From assembly GCA_947594085.1 (NCBI GenBank), contig CANQEB010000194.1:1-5029 (forward strand): a DNA stretch of 5,029 nucleotides, in the 5' to 3' direction. Under the pieces are notes generated by a model that was given only the letters and a program-made list of their open reading frames with translations, did not search any database and was not told the DNA's origin. Source of the DNA: an uncultured Lachnospiraceae bacterium. Lineage in GTDB: Bacteria > Bacillota > Clostridia > Lachnospirales > Lachnospiraceae. The position numbers and the translations under genes are program-made. This document shows, piece by piece, positions 1-5,029 of this stretch (positions within the stretch are counted from its first letter, which is position 1; the number at the start of each line of letters is the position of its first letter).

Positions 1-2
1 TG

Positions 3-158
3 TCGCTGGTGGCGCTTGTCATGGTTGCCTGGGTAGGTTTTTCCGTATATAGCACGTTGAATCCGGCGGATACGACGCCGGCCGAGAAGCCGACCTACAC
101 GATTGACACTTCGGCGCTCGACGATTTTATGGGGACCCTGGATCCGGAGGAAGAATAA
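3..158 (+). CDS. C-terminal end of an unidentified membrane-anchored protein (5' truncated)
   Basis: Only the last 51 codons are in the window; the start lies upstream. The visible part opens with a hydrophobic stretch of about 19 residues (SLVALVMVAWVGFSVYSTL), consistent with a transmembrane helix. It is followed by a Pro/Thr-rich linker (NPADTTPAEKP) and an acidic tail ending DPEEE before a TAA stop. This would suit a protein anchored near its C-terminus with a short hydrophilic tail, but topology cannot be fixed from this fragment. I do not recognise a family. The frame is supported by the amino-acid pattern and by a strong stem-loop a few bases after the stop. The real product could be a short single-span protein or the end of a larger one. 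Confidence 0.6.
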   Translation, partial: SLVALVMVAWVGFSVYSTLNPADTTPAEKPTYTIDTSALDDFMGTLDPEEE

Positions 159-165
159 ATTCGGG

Positions 166-192
166 CGTTTGCTTCCTTGCGGGAAGTGAACG
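166..192 (+). terminator. 11-bp stem-loop after the first gene, terminator-like but without a clear U-tract
   Basis: Bases 166-176 pair continuously with 182-192: eleven pairs, two of them G-T wobbles at 170/188 and 171/187, around a five-base loop (177-181). It begins seven bases after the TAA stop of the upstream gene, the usual place for a 3'-end structure. Only a short T stretch (199-201) follows, and it lies some bases away. It may therefore be a weak or factor-dependent terminator, or a 3' end stabiliser. It could also be the first element of the structured mgtE leader. Confidence 0.45.
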
Positions 193-240
193 GCAGTATT
201 TCAGGCGATCTGGGCTGTTGCAGGATCGGATATCCGGTTT

Positions 241-283
241 TGCGCAGCCTTTTTCTATCGCCAGGGAAAGGCGAAGCTGCGTG
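241..283 (+). other. Stem-loop in the mgtE leader
   Basis: CGCAGC at 243-248 is perfectly complementary to GCTGCG at 276-281, and wobble pairs at 242/282 and 241/283 can extend it. Inside, two alternative stems exist: 258-262 with 270-274 around a seven-base loop, or the T-rich 248-256 with 263-271, which uses two G-T wobbles. No T-tract follows, so it does not look like a terminator. It is best read as part of a folded leader RNA of unknown role. Confidence 0.4.
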
Positions 284-320
284 TATGCAGGAGGAAGAGA
301 AGAACCGCAGGAGAAGAGAC

Positions 321-395
321 ATGCGGTGGCAGAAGATTTGTAACGGTAGAAGCCCTGCAGGAGCAGAAGACCTGCGCAGTGGTTTTTTGACATGA
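321..395 (+). CDS. Candidate 24-aa leader peptide (sORF A) upstream of mgtE
   Basis: ATG at 321 is preceded by AGGAGA (309-314) with a six-base spacer, a plausible ribosome binding site. The frame reads 24 codons to TGA at 393-395. The peptide begins MRWQKICNGR and ends RSGFLT; it has no hydrophobic segment or known motif. Its coding sequence runs through the terminator-like hairpin at 355-379, so ribosomes translating it would open that hairpin. Its stop overlaps the ATG of a further short ORF at 392 in an ATGA junction. An in-frame ATG at 285 would give 36 residues but has a weaker upstream signal. There is no homology support; it could be a chance ORF. Confidence 0.3.
   Translation: MRWQKICNGRSPAGAEDLRSGFLT
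355..388 (+). terminator. Terminator-like hairpin with T-run inside the mgtE leader
   Basis: CTGCAGG at 355-361 can pair with CCT-GC-GCAG at 371-379. This gives seven pairs with a two-base bulge, or alternatively 357-361 with 371-375 plus one wobble. Four or more bases later there is a run of six T's at 383-388. This resembles an intrinsic terminator or attenuator, although the stem is short and imperfect. GCAGT at 376-380 can instead pair with ACTGC at 481-485 next to the mgtE ribosome binding site, so an alternative fold would dismantle the hairpin. Confidence 0.35.
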
Positions 396-421
396 CAAAG
401 GAAAGGTGGTGGTTTTTATGA
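392..421 (+). CDS. Candidate 9-aa linking ORF (sORF B, MTKERWWFL)
   Basis: ATG at 392 overlaps the TGA of the preceding short ORF (ATGA, 392-395). The frame reads nine codons, with adjacent Trp codons, to TGA at 419-421. That stop in turn overlaps the ATG at 418 of the next short ORF (ATGA, 418-421). It has no convincing ribosome binding site of its own, so translation would depend on reinitiation after the previous ORF. The sequence of this mini-ORF also contains the ribosome binding site of the next one (402-409). It may be a chance consequence of ATGA spacing; confidence is low. Confidence 0.22.
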   Translation: MTKERWWFL

Positions 422-482
422 CGCGAAGTACGACGAAGATGAGCACAGCGGACGCACCGGGGCCTGATCCCCACATAAAAAC
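412..482 (+). repeat. Perfect 9-bp inverted repeat bracketing the mgtE-proximal leader
   Basis: GTTTTTATG at 412-420 is perfectly complementary to CATAAAAAC at 474-482. The left arm contains the ATG of the 41-aa short ORF at 418. The right arm ends eight bases before the mgtE ribosome binding site. Two wobble pairs (411/483 and 410/484) extend the stem. Inside lies a second hairpin, GGGG 459-462 with CCCC 469-472, around a six-base loop. In RNA, this fold would hide the start codon of the short ORF and leave the mgtE ribosome binding site open. Confidence 0.5.
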
Positions 483-543
483 TGCACACAAGGAGGTTTG
501 CCATGTTAGATATCGAGACACTGAGGGATTGTATCGAACATAA
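418..543 (+). CDS. Candidate 41-aa Asp/Pro-containing leader peptide (sORF C) overlapping the mgtE start
   Basis: ATG at 418 is preceded by AAAGGTGG (402-409) with an eight-base spacer, a fair ribosome binding site. The frame reads 41 codons to TAA at 541-543, overlapping the first 41 bases of mgtE in a different frame. Residues 12-18 read D-A-P-G-P-D-P. Acidic and proline runs near the start are the feature that makes enterobacterial MgtL-type leader peptides sensitive to low Mg2+ (established for E. coli/Salmonella mgtA). After that stretch the frame passes directly over the mgtE ribosome binding site (490-496) and start codon (503). Translation would therefore compete with mgtE initiation. 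The rest of the peptide is hydrophilic and unrecognised. A regulatory role is inferred from position and composition only. Confidence 0.33.
   Translation: MTRSTTKMSTADAPGPDPHIKTAHKEVCHVRYRDTEGLYRT
490..496 (+). promoter_or_regulatory. Ribosome binding site of mgtE, inside a short ORF
   Basis: AAGGAGG matches the anti-Shine-Dalgarno core fully, with six bases to the ATG at 503. This fixes the mgtE start. The site falls within codons 25-27 of the 41-aa short ORF that begins at 418, so ribosomes on that ORF would cover it. Confidence 0.85.
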
Positions 544-1849
544 GCAGTACGCCAGGATCCGCAGCGAAGTCACGGACATGAATGAGGCGGACATCGCAGC
601 CTTGCTTGAAGAGCTGGAGGGCTCCGAGAACGACCAGCTGAAGGTGTTTCGCATCCTGCCGAAGGCGATCGCGGCGGACGTGTTCTCGCATCTTCCGATC
701 GAGGTGGAGCGCAAGATCATCACATCGCTGACGGAGCGCGAGGCCGCGAACATCATCGACAATCTGTACGCCGATGATGCATCCGATCTGATGGAGGAGA
801 TGCCGGCGGGTGTCGTCAAGCGGCTGCTGGCACAGACAACGCCGGAGACCAGGCGTGATATCAACCATTTGCTTCAGTACCCGGAGGATTCTGCCGGGAG
901 CGTGATGACGGTCGAGTACGTCGACCTGAAGGAGGAGTATACGGTCGGGCAGGCGATCGAGCGGATTCGCCGGACCGGGATTGACAAAGAGACGATCAAT
1001 ACATGCTATGTGATCAACCAGAACCGCAAGATTCGCGGCACAATCTCGCTGCGCATGCTGCTTTTGAGTTCCCCGGAAGAAAGAATCGGGGATCTGATGG
1101 AAGAGAACGTCATCACGATCAACACGATGATGGACCAGGAGGAAGTGGCTCGCCAGTTCCAGAAGTACGACTTCGACGCGATGCCGGTCGTAGACAGTGA
1201 GAACCGCCTTGTCGGCATCATCACGGTCGACGACGTCATGGACATCATTGAGCAGGAGGCTACGGAGGATATCGAGAAGATGGCGGCTATCACGCCGACC
1301 GACAAGCCGTACATGAAGACATCCGTGGTCGAGACGTTTCGAAAGCGCATTCCGTGGCTGCTGTTCCTGATGATCTCGGCGACATTTACAGGAAAGATTA
1401 TTCAGGGTTACCAGGACGCGCTCGCCGCGTATTCCGTACTCACGATGTACATACCGATGTTTATGGACACCGGCGGAAATGCCGGAGGGCAGGCGTCTGT
1501 CACGGTCATAAGAAGCATCTCACTCGGGGAGATCGCATTCCGGGACGCTTTGAAGGTCATCTGGAAGGAGATCCGCGTGGCGGTGCTCTGTGGGGTTACG
1601 CTGGCTGTTGTGAATTACGGAAAACTGCTCTTATTTGACCACGTCGGGATGCAGGTAGCGCTTGTCGTCTGTCTCACAATGGTCGTGACGGTGGTGGTCG
1701 CGAAGATTGTGGGCTGTGTCCTGCCGATCCTCGCGAAGCAGGCTGGCTTTGACCCGGCGGTCATGGCGAGCCCGTTCATCACGACGATTGTGGACGCGAT
1801 CTCGCTGGTCATCTATTTCCAGATCGCGACGCGTCTACTTGGAATATAG
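503..1849 (+). CDS. mgtE: Magnesium transporter MgtE
   Basis: This 448-residue protein matches the usual length of MgtE, a homodimeric Mg2+-selective channel/transporter of the inner membrane that closes when cytosolic Mg2+ is high. In order: a helical, acidic MgtE N domain (about 1-130, with DDASDLMEEMP at 91-101 and YPEDSAGSVMT at 127-137); a CBS pair (about 133-255, ending LVGIITVDDVMDII); a connecting plug helix (about 256-278); and five membrane helices (about 284-303, 306-322, 356-376, 383-410, 420-445). The pore signature GGNAGGQ is at 324-330. D431, in TTIVDAISL, corresponds by position to the Mg2+-binding pore Asp432 of Thermus thermophilus MgtE. All domains are present, so it should be functional and gated by its own N and CBS domains. 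The start at 503 is set by AAGGAGG at 490-496. The following gene starts 65 bases later with no terminator between, so co-transcription is possible. Upstream is a structured leader with short ORFs rather than a recognisable M-box. Confidence 0.96.
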   Translation: MLDIETLRDCIEHKQYARIRSEVTDMNEADIAALLEELEGSENDQLKVFRILPKAIAADVFSHLPIEVERKIITSLTEREAANIIDNLYADDASDLMEEMPAGVVKRLLAQTTPETRRDINHLLQYPEDSAGSVMTVEYVDLKEEYTVGQAIERIRRTGIDKETINTCYVINQNRKIRGTISLRMLLLSSPEERIGDLMEENVITINTMMDQEEVARQFQKYDFDAMPVVDSENRLVGIITVDDVMDIIEQEATEDIEKMAAITPTDKPYMKTSVVETFRKRIPWLLFLMISATFTGKIIQGYQDALAAYSVLTMYIPMFMDTGGNAGGQASVTVIRSISLGEIAFRDALKVIWKEIRVAVLCGVTLAVVNYGKLLLFDHVGMQVALVVCLTMVVTVVVAKIVGCVLPILAKQAGFDPAVMASPFITTIVDAISLVIYFQIATRLLGI

Positions 1850-1899
1850 CGATATAAAGCCCGGTTGCGCGGGAGACGAGTACAGAAACATAGAAGGGT

Positions 1900-1905
1900 A
1901 AGGAG
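1900..1905 (+). promoter_or_regulatory. Ribosome binding site for the YfhO-type gene
   Basis: AAGGAG lies nine bases before the ATG at 1915 and decides this start. The gap from mgtE (1850-1914) also has a small CCCG/CGGG hairpin (1860-1863 with 1870-1873) with no T-tract, so I see no barrier to readthrough from mgtE and no clear separate promoter. Confidence 0.75.
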
Positions 1906-1914
1906 AAACACAGA

Positions 1915-4900
1915 ATGAGCAAGGAAATCACTGTGCGACAAAATCGATGTGACCGGGAGATGAATTTCCTGTTGTTTGGCATTTTCTTCCTCTTTGTGGT
2001 TATGCAGGCAACATCATTTGGTCTCGGGCATGATGAGCTGGCTCATAGGATCAACATGCTTCTTTGTATTGTGTTTGTGCCGGGATTCTTTTTCTGTCAA
2101 GGATATTGTTTCTTTGCTGATGCAGGGCAGGACGGGGTAAAGGGCGCCAGGGAGCAAGCGTACAAGAGTGCTGCCCGGTTTGGACTTTATTATCTGTTGT
2201 TTGCGGCAGGCCAGATATTTCTGGAGAGTGGATTTTCTGGAGGCTATAGTATCACCTCGGCCTTGACGGTACATGAAATTCCAGCGGTGGCTGCGGTATT
2301 TTTTTCGCTCGCTGTCATGCTTGTGTTTGTGGGCTTTTTTTCCGGGCAGCTGTGTGATGCCATGGAGCGTGGAAAGACCGTCTGCCTTGTGACAGGGGTT
2401 TTGTGTCTGGCGTGTGCCATGCTCCGCATACATGGAGAAGTCTATCCGCTATTTGCTTCAATTCTAGGTGCTGAGGGTCAGGCGGCTGTGCCGGGCGTGT
2501 CTTATTTTGCGTTCTTTCTTCTTGGAATGTGGTTTGCGAAGCAGCGACCAGGATTCCGGTGGAACTATCTGGCTGCGGCAATACTGATCAGCGCGATTGG
2601 CCTCTTGCTTTGCTTCTCACTTGTGAAAGCGTTGGGGCAGGTGATCCTCTCTTTCCTTCCCATCTATCTCATCTATATTGCGTCAGAGGGAATGTCGGAG
2701 CTCGCCTTGCGCTTTCGAACGCCGAGATTTCTATGGGCAAGTGGAGAGCCGGTAATTCTTGCCTCCTGTGCCCTGGTTTTTGCCGTATCGATAGCGCTGG
2801 AGATGAAGCTGCTGAGCAGGGTCAGTGGCAAGCTGTTGCTTGTGGCTTGTATCGCGCTTCCGTTGGCGGTATATTTTGTCATTTTGATTACGGTGTTGTG
2901 TGGGCGCGCATGCGAGAAGGGCATGGTTTGGTTTGAGACTCGTGTGAAGCATAAGACGGCGATGTATTTTCTGCTGTACACGCTGGCGTTTCTCCCTATG
3001 ATGGCGATTGTATTTTTTACATTCTTGCTGCTTGGGAGATCTTTTGTGTGGGTCGGAGACGGCCTGACACAGTATTTCCCACGGGCGATCTATTTCAGCG
3101 AATACATGCGAGGGCTTCTTTCGAACTTGCTGCACGGGAATTACACGCTTCCGATGTACGATTTCCGAAACGGGATGGGTTCTGAGATCATTTACAGCTT
3201 TGAACCGCTTTATTTTCTGCATGCTCTTTTCAACAAGAATCATATGGAGTTCGCCTACAATCTGGTGACGATTCTCAGGTTCTACCTGGCTGGGATCACG
3301 TCATCGGTTCTCTTTTTATATTTCAAAAAGAAGTATTTTCCGGCTTTTTTGGGAAGCGTTATTTATATATTCTGCGGCTTTGCCCTGTACGGTGGAGCGA
3401 AGCATACGATGTTCATGATACCGATGATCATGCTTCCGCTTCTGATCCTTGCGATAGAAGAGATCATACGAGGCCGGCGTTGGTATCTGTGCACGATCAT
3501 GACGGCGATCTCTCTGTTTAGCAACTTCTATTTTCTCTATATGAATACGATCGCGATGGGCATATATTTTCTTGTGAGATTCTTCTGTCAGAAGGAGAAA
3601 GAGAAGAGGACATTCCGCAAATTCCTGACAAAGGGATTGACGATCAGTGGTTCATATCTGCTTGGCGTGGCGATGTCCTGTATCGTTCTGGTCACGACGT
3701 TCGGCTCTTACATCGGCTCGACGCGCAACGGTGCAACGGTTATCGGCACACCTTCGCTGTTTTTCTATTCAGGGCAATGGCTTATCGGCTGTTTCCTCAA
3801 TTTTATTATGACATTCAGTTCGCTTGGATATTCCCTGAGGCTCGGATACCTGCCGATTGCGCTCTTTGCAGTGGTGTTCCTGTATACGCAGAAGGGAAAG
3901 AAGGAGCAGAAGATCCTGTTTGCAATCGCAGCGCTATTTATGGCGCTTCCCCTCGCGGCCTTTGTGTTCAGCGGATTCAGTTCGGTTATAAATCGCTGGT
4001 GCTATATCGTATCGCTGCTCGTGGCATTCATCGTCGCAGATGGTCTGCCGGATATGCTTCAGATGAAGAAGCGCGGTCTGTGGATCTGTGGCGGGGTAGT
4101 TTTGCTGTACGGCTTTTTTGCGCTGTGTGGGGATACGGAGATTACGGGTTCCACGCCGTTCGCGAAGGTTGCATTCGTCGAGCTTGCGCTTACCTTTGCA
4201 GTTTTGGTGGTATGCCAGGAGAGGTTCCCAAGTATTGGCAGAGGCATGAAAAGAGGACTTCTGTTGGTTTTGACATTTGGCATGCTCTTTAGCCAGGGAT
4301 TTACAGAGTTCATGCTTGGACAGGAGATCAATCGATACATGGGCCGTGACAAGACGGAGGAGGAGATTACGAGCACGCCACTTGCCGCACTCTCAGAGAT
4401 TGAGGATGACAGTTTTTACCGCGTGACCGCTCCGAAATTGGACTATTTGTCTAGTTCGGCGTCCCTGCTTCTGGACTTCTACCCGATTACGACGGTGACC
4501 AGTGTACTGAATGGAAACGAAGTGGAGTACATGGGAAAGATGGGAAGCACAAGCTATACGGTGGTTCAGCTCCGTGGCCTGGGCAACAGAGCGATGCTGC
4601 ATGCGCCCGCTGCTGTGAAATACTATGCGGAGTATGCGGACGAACCTCGCCCGTTCCCATATGGCAGCAAGGAATTGCTGCGGACGGAAGTGGACGGGCG
4701 GGAGACGATTGTCTGCGAAAATGAATATGCCCTTCCGCTTGGCTACACCTGTGCGGAGACAATTTCCGAGGAAGAGCTGGAGCAGTACAATGCGGAGGAA
4801 CGTCAGGAGATCCTCATGCAAAAGGTGATGCTCGCCGGCGCAGATTCCTCTGGGAACACAAAACTTCAGCTCACAGGGGAGTATCAGAAGCCTCGTGTGG

Positions 4901-5029
4901 TGAAAGAAAAGAATCTCCATATGGAGGATAACGCTCTGATTCCGGATGCAAAGAAGAAAAGGAATCGATTAAAATTGGCTTTTGAGGGAAAACCGCGCTC
5001 TGAGACGTACCTTGTGCTGCGGGATGTGG
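1915..5029 (+). CDS. Large YfhO-family membrane protein with N-terminal AT3-like region (3' truncated)
   Basis: One frame is open from the ATG at 1915 to the window edge, 1038 codons without a stop; the C-terminus lies outside. Residues about 1-345 form some ten hydrophobic helices. Several spots recall acyltransferase-3 proteins: VFVPGFFFCQGY at 53-64, YFAFFLLGMWFA near 197-208, and FLWASGEPVILASC near 272-285. The catalytic R-X10-H motif in the first helix is not visible. From about 350 the protein resembles YfhO (GT-C-like fold): D382-G-L-T-Q386-Y-F-P after the first helix of this part, many further helices to about 800 with N693-R-W695 in SSVINRWCYI, then a hydrophilic, probably extracytoplasmic portion containing ENEYALPLGY (936-945). 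In Bacillus subtilis, YfhO works with CsbB to glycosylate lipoteichoic acid outside the membrane; a similar envelope-glycan transfer role is inferred here, with substrate unknown. YfhO alone is usually about 850 residues, so the extra N-terminus explains the length. The YfhO assignment is strong, the AT3 likeness moderate. Confidence 0.9.
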   Translation, partial: MSKEITVRQNRCDREMNFLLFGIFFLFVVMQATSFGLGHDELAHRINMLLCIVFVPGFFFCQGYCFFADAGQDGVKGAREQAYKSAARFGLYYLLFAAGQIFLESGFSGGYSITSALTVHEIPAVAAVFFSLAVMLVFVGFFSGQLCDAMERGKTVCLVTGVLCLACAMLRIHGEVYPLFASILGAEGQAAVPGVSYFAFFLLGMWFAKQRPGFRWNYLAAAILISAIGLLLCFSLVKALGQVILSFLPIYLIYIASEGMSELALRFRTPRFLWASGEPVILASCALVFAVSIALEMKLLSRVSGKLLLVACIALPLAVYFVILITVLCGRACEKGMVWFETRVKHKTAMYFLLYTLAFLPMMAIVFFTFLLLGRSFVWVGDGLTQYFPRAIYFSEYMRGLLSNLLHGNYTLPMYDFRNGMGSEIIYSFEPLYFLHALFNKNHMEFAYNLVTILRFYLAGITSSVLFLYFKKKYFPAFLGSVIYIFCGFALYGGAKHTMFMIPMIMLPLLILAIEEIIRGRRWYLCTIMTAISLFSNFYFLYMNTIAMGIYFLVRFFCQKEKEKRTFRKFLTKGLTISGSYLLGVAMSCIVLVTTFGSYIGSTRNGATVIGTPSLFFYSGQWLIGCFLNFIMTFSSLGYSLRLGYLPIALFAVVFLYTQKGKKEQKILFAIAALFMALPLAAFVFSGFSSVINRWCYIVSLLVAFIVADGLPDMLQMKKRGLWICGGVVLLYGFFALCGDTEITGSTPFAKVAFVELALTFAVLVVCQERFPSIGRGMKRGLLLVLTFGMLFSQGFTEFMLGQEINRYMGRDKTEEEITSTPLAALSEIEDDSFYRVTAPKLDYLSSSASLLLDFYPITTVTSVLNGNEVEYMGKMGSTSYTVVQLRGLGNRAMLHAPAAVKYYAEYADEPRPFPYGSKELLRTEVDGRETIVCENEYALPLGYTCAETISEEELEQYNAEERQEILMQKVMLAGADSSGNTKLQLTGEYQKPRVVKEKNLHMEDNALIPDAKKKRNRLKLAFEGKPRSETYLVLRDV

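Larger units (their letters stand above)
159..502 (+). promoter_or_regulatory. Structured mgtE leader region with short ORFs
   Basis: This stretch between the upstream gene and mgtE holds no conventional gene, but many inverted repeats on the + strand. They are 166-176/182-192, 206-212/221-228 (one bulge), 243-248/276-281 with an inner stem, 304-309/322-327, 355-361/371-379 followed by T's at 383-388, and 412-420/474-482. Such density suggests a structured RNA leader. The hallmark segments of the M-box Mg2+ riboswitch (the GUUAGGUGAGGCUCC-like and GCUGCUGCCC-like blocks) are absent. I found no convincing -35/-10 promoter pair. That this region regulates mgtE is inferred from position and structure only. 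Confidence 0.5.

Noticed and set aside
227..236. Perfect 10-base palindrome CGGATATCCG as an operator
   Set aside because: It is short and single-copy, and no promoter is recognised around it; such palindromes occur by chance.
387..415. TTGACA at 387-392 as a -35 promoter box
   Set aside because: A perfect -35 match, but no acceptable -10 hexamer at 16-19 bases downstream (the sequence there is GGTGGTTTTT-like), so a promoter is not supported.
392..421. Tryptophan attenuator leader because of the adjacent Trp codons in the 9-aa ORF
   Set aside because: Two Trp codons in nine may be chance, the downstream gene is a Mg2+ transporter, and no tryptophan gene is nearby.
159..502. M-box (ykoK) Mg2+ riboswitch upstream of mgtE
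   Set aside because: Expected from the gene, but I could not find the conserved GUUAGGUGAGGCUCC-like, GCUGCUGCCC-like or GACGCC blocks in order; calling it would be by context only.
255..521. 88-codon - strand frame in the leader
   Set aside because: No recognisable motif, overlaps the mgtE start and the structured leader, and no conserved-looking protein features.
127..864. 245-codon open frame on the - strand across the leader and the mgtE N-terminus
   Set aside because: Low-complexity Ser/Cys/Arg-rich translation with no domain features, mostly antisense to the well-supported mgtE; an artefact of codon bias on the opposite strand.
1860..1873. CCCG/CGGG hairpin between mgtE and the YfhO-type gene as a terminator
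   Set aside because: Only four pairs and no T-tract follows, so it is unlikely to stop transcription.
2881..2960. Separate start for an independent YfhO gene near the domain junction
   Set aside because: The frame is continuous, and the ATG at 2923 has its only AGAAGGG-like signal almost touching it, so a second gene start is not supported.
2731..3243. 170-codon - strand frame inside the YfhO-type gene
   Set aside because: Lys/Arg/His/Gln-rich translation typical of antisense to hydrophobic membrane-protein codons; the sense frame has clear family motifs.
3777..4292. 171-codon + strand frame inside the YfhO-type gene
   Set aside because: A different frame of the same strand as the continuous YfhO reading frame; its translation lacks the membrane pattern and motifs of the real frame.

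Overview
The window looks like the chromosome of a low-to-mid GC Gram-positive bacterium, most likely a Clostridia/Lachnospiraceae-type Firmicute. The basis is strong AAGGAGG-type ribosome binding sites, a Firmicute-style MgtE carrying the MDTGGNAGGQ pore motif, and a very long YfhO-family membrane protein. The taxon is inferred from style, not from a marker gene. Everything I can support as a gene lies on the + strand.

Layout: (1) 3-158 is the end of an unidentified protein, a membrane segment followed by an acidic tail, with an 11-bp stem-loop just after its stop. (2) 159-502 is a 344-base stretch without a conventional gene. It is unusually rich in inverted repeats and holds three short ORFs chained by ATGA stop/start overlaps, the last of which runs over the ribosome binding site and start of the next gene. 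I do not see the usual Mg2+ riboswitch (M-box) here. (3) 503-1849 is a complete mgtE (448 aa), a CBS-domain Mg2+ channel/transporter. (4) 1850-1914 is a short gap without a terminator. (5) From 1915 to beyond the window end, one uninterrupted reading frame encodes at least 1038 residues: an N-terminal polytopic region resembling a degenerate acyltransferase-3 (AT3) fold, fused to a YfhO-family domain.

Working together: MgtE takes up Mg2+ under control of its own cytosolic Mg2+-sensing domains. The YfhO-type protein probably acts at the outer face of the membrane on cell-envelope polymers, as YfhO does in lipoteichoic acid glycosylation in Bacillus. The two may be co-transcribed, but I see no functional link in the sequence beyond adjacency.

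The most interesting part is the mgtE leader. Its last short ORF has an Asp/Pro-rich stretch (D-A-P-G-P-D-P) just before it crosses the mgtE ribosome binding site. This is reminiscent of the acidic/proline Mg2+-sensing leader peptides of enterobacterial mgtA. It is a hypothesis, not a demonstrated system.
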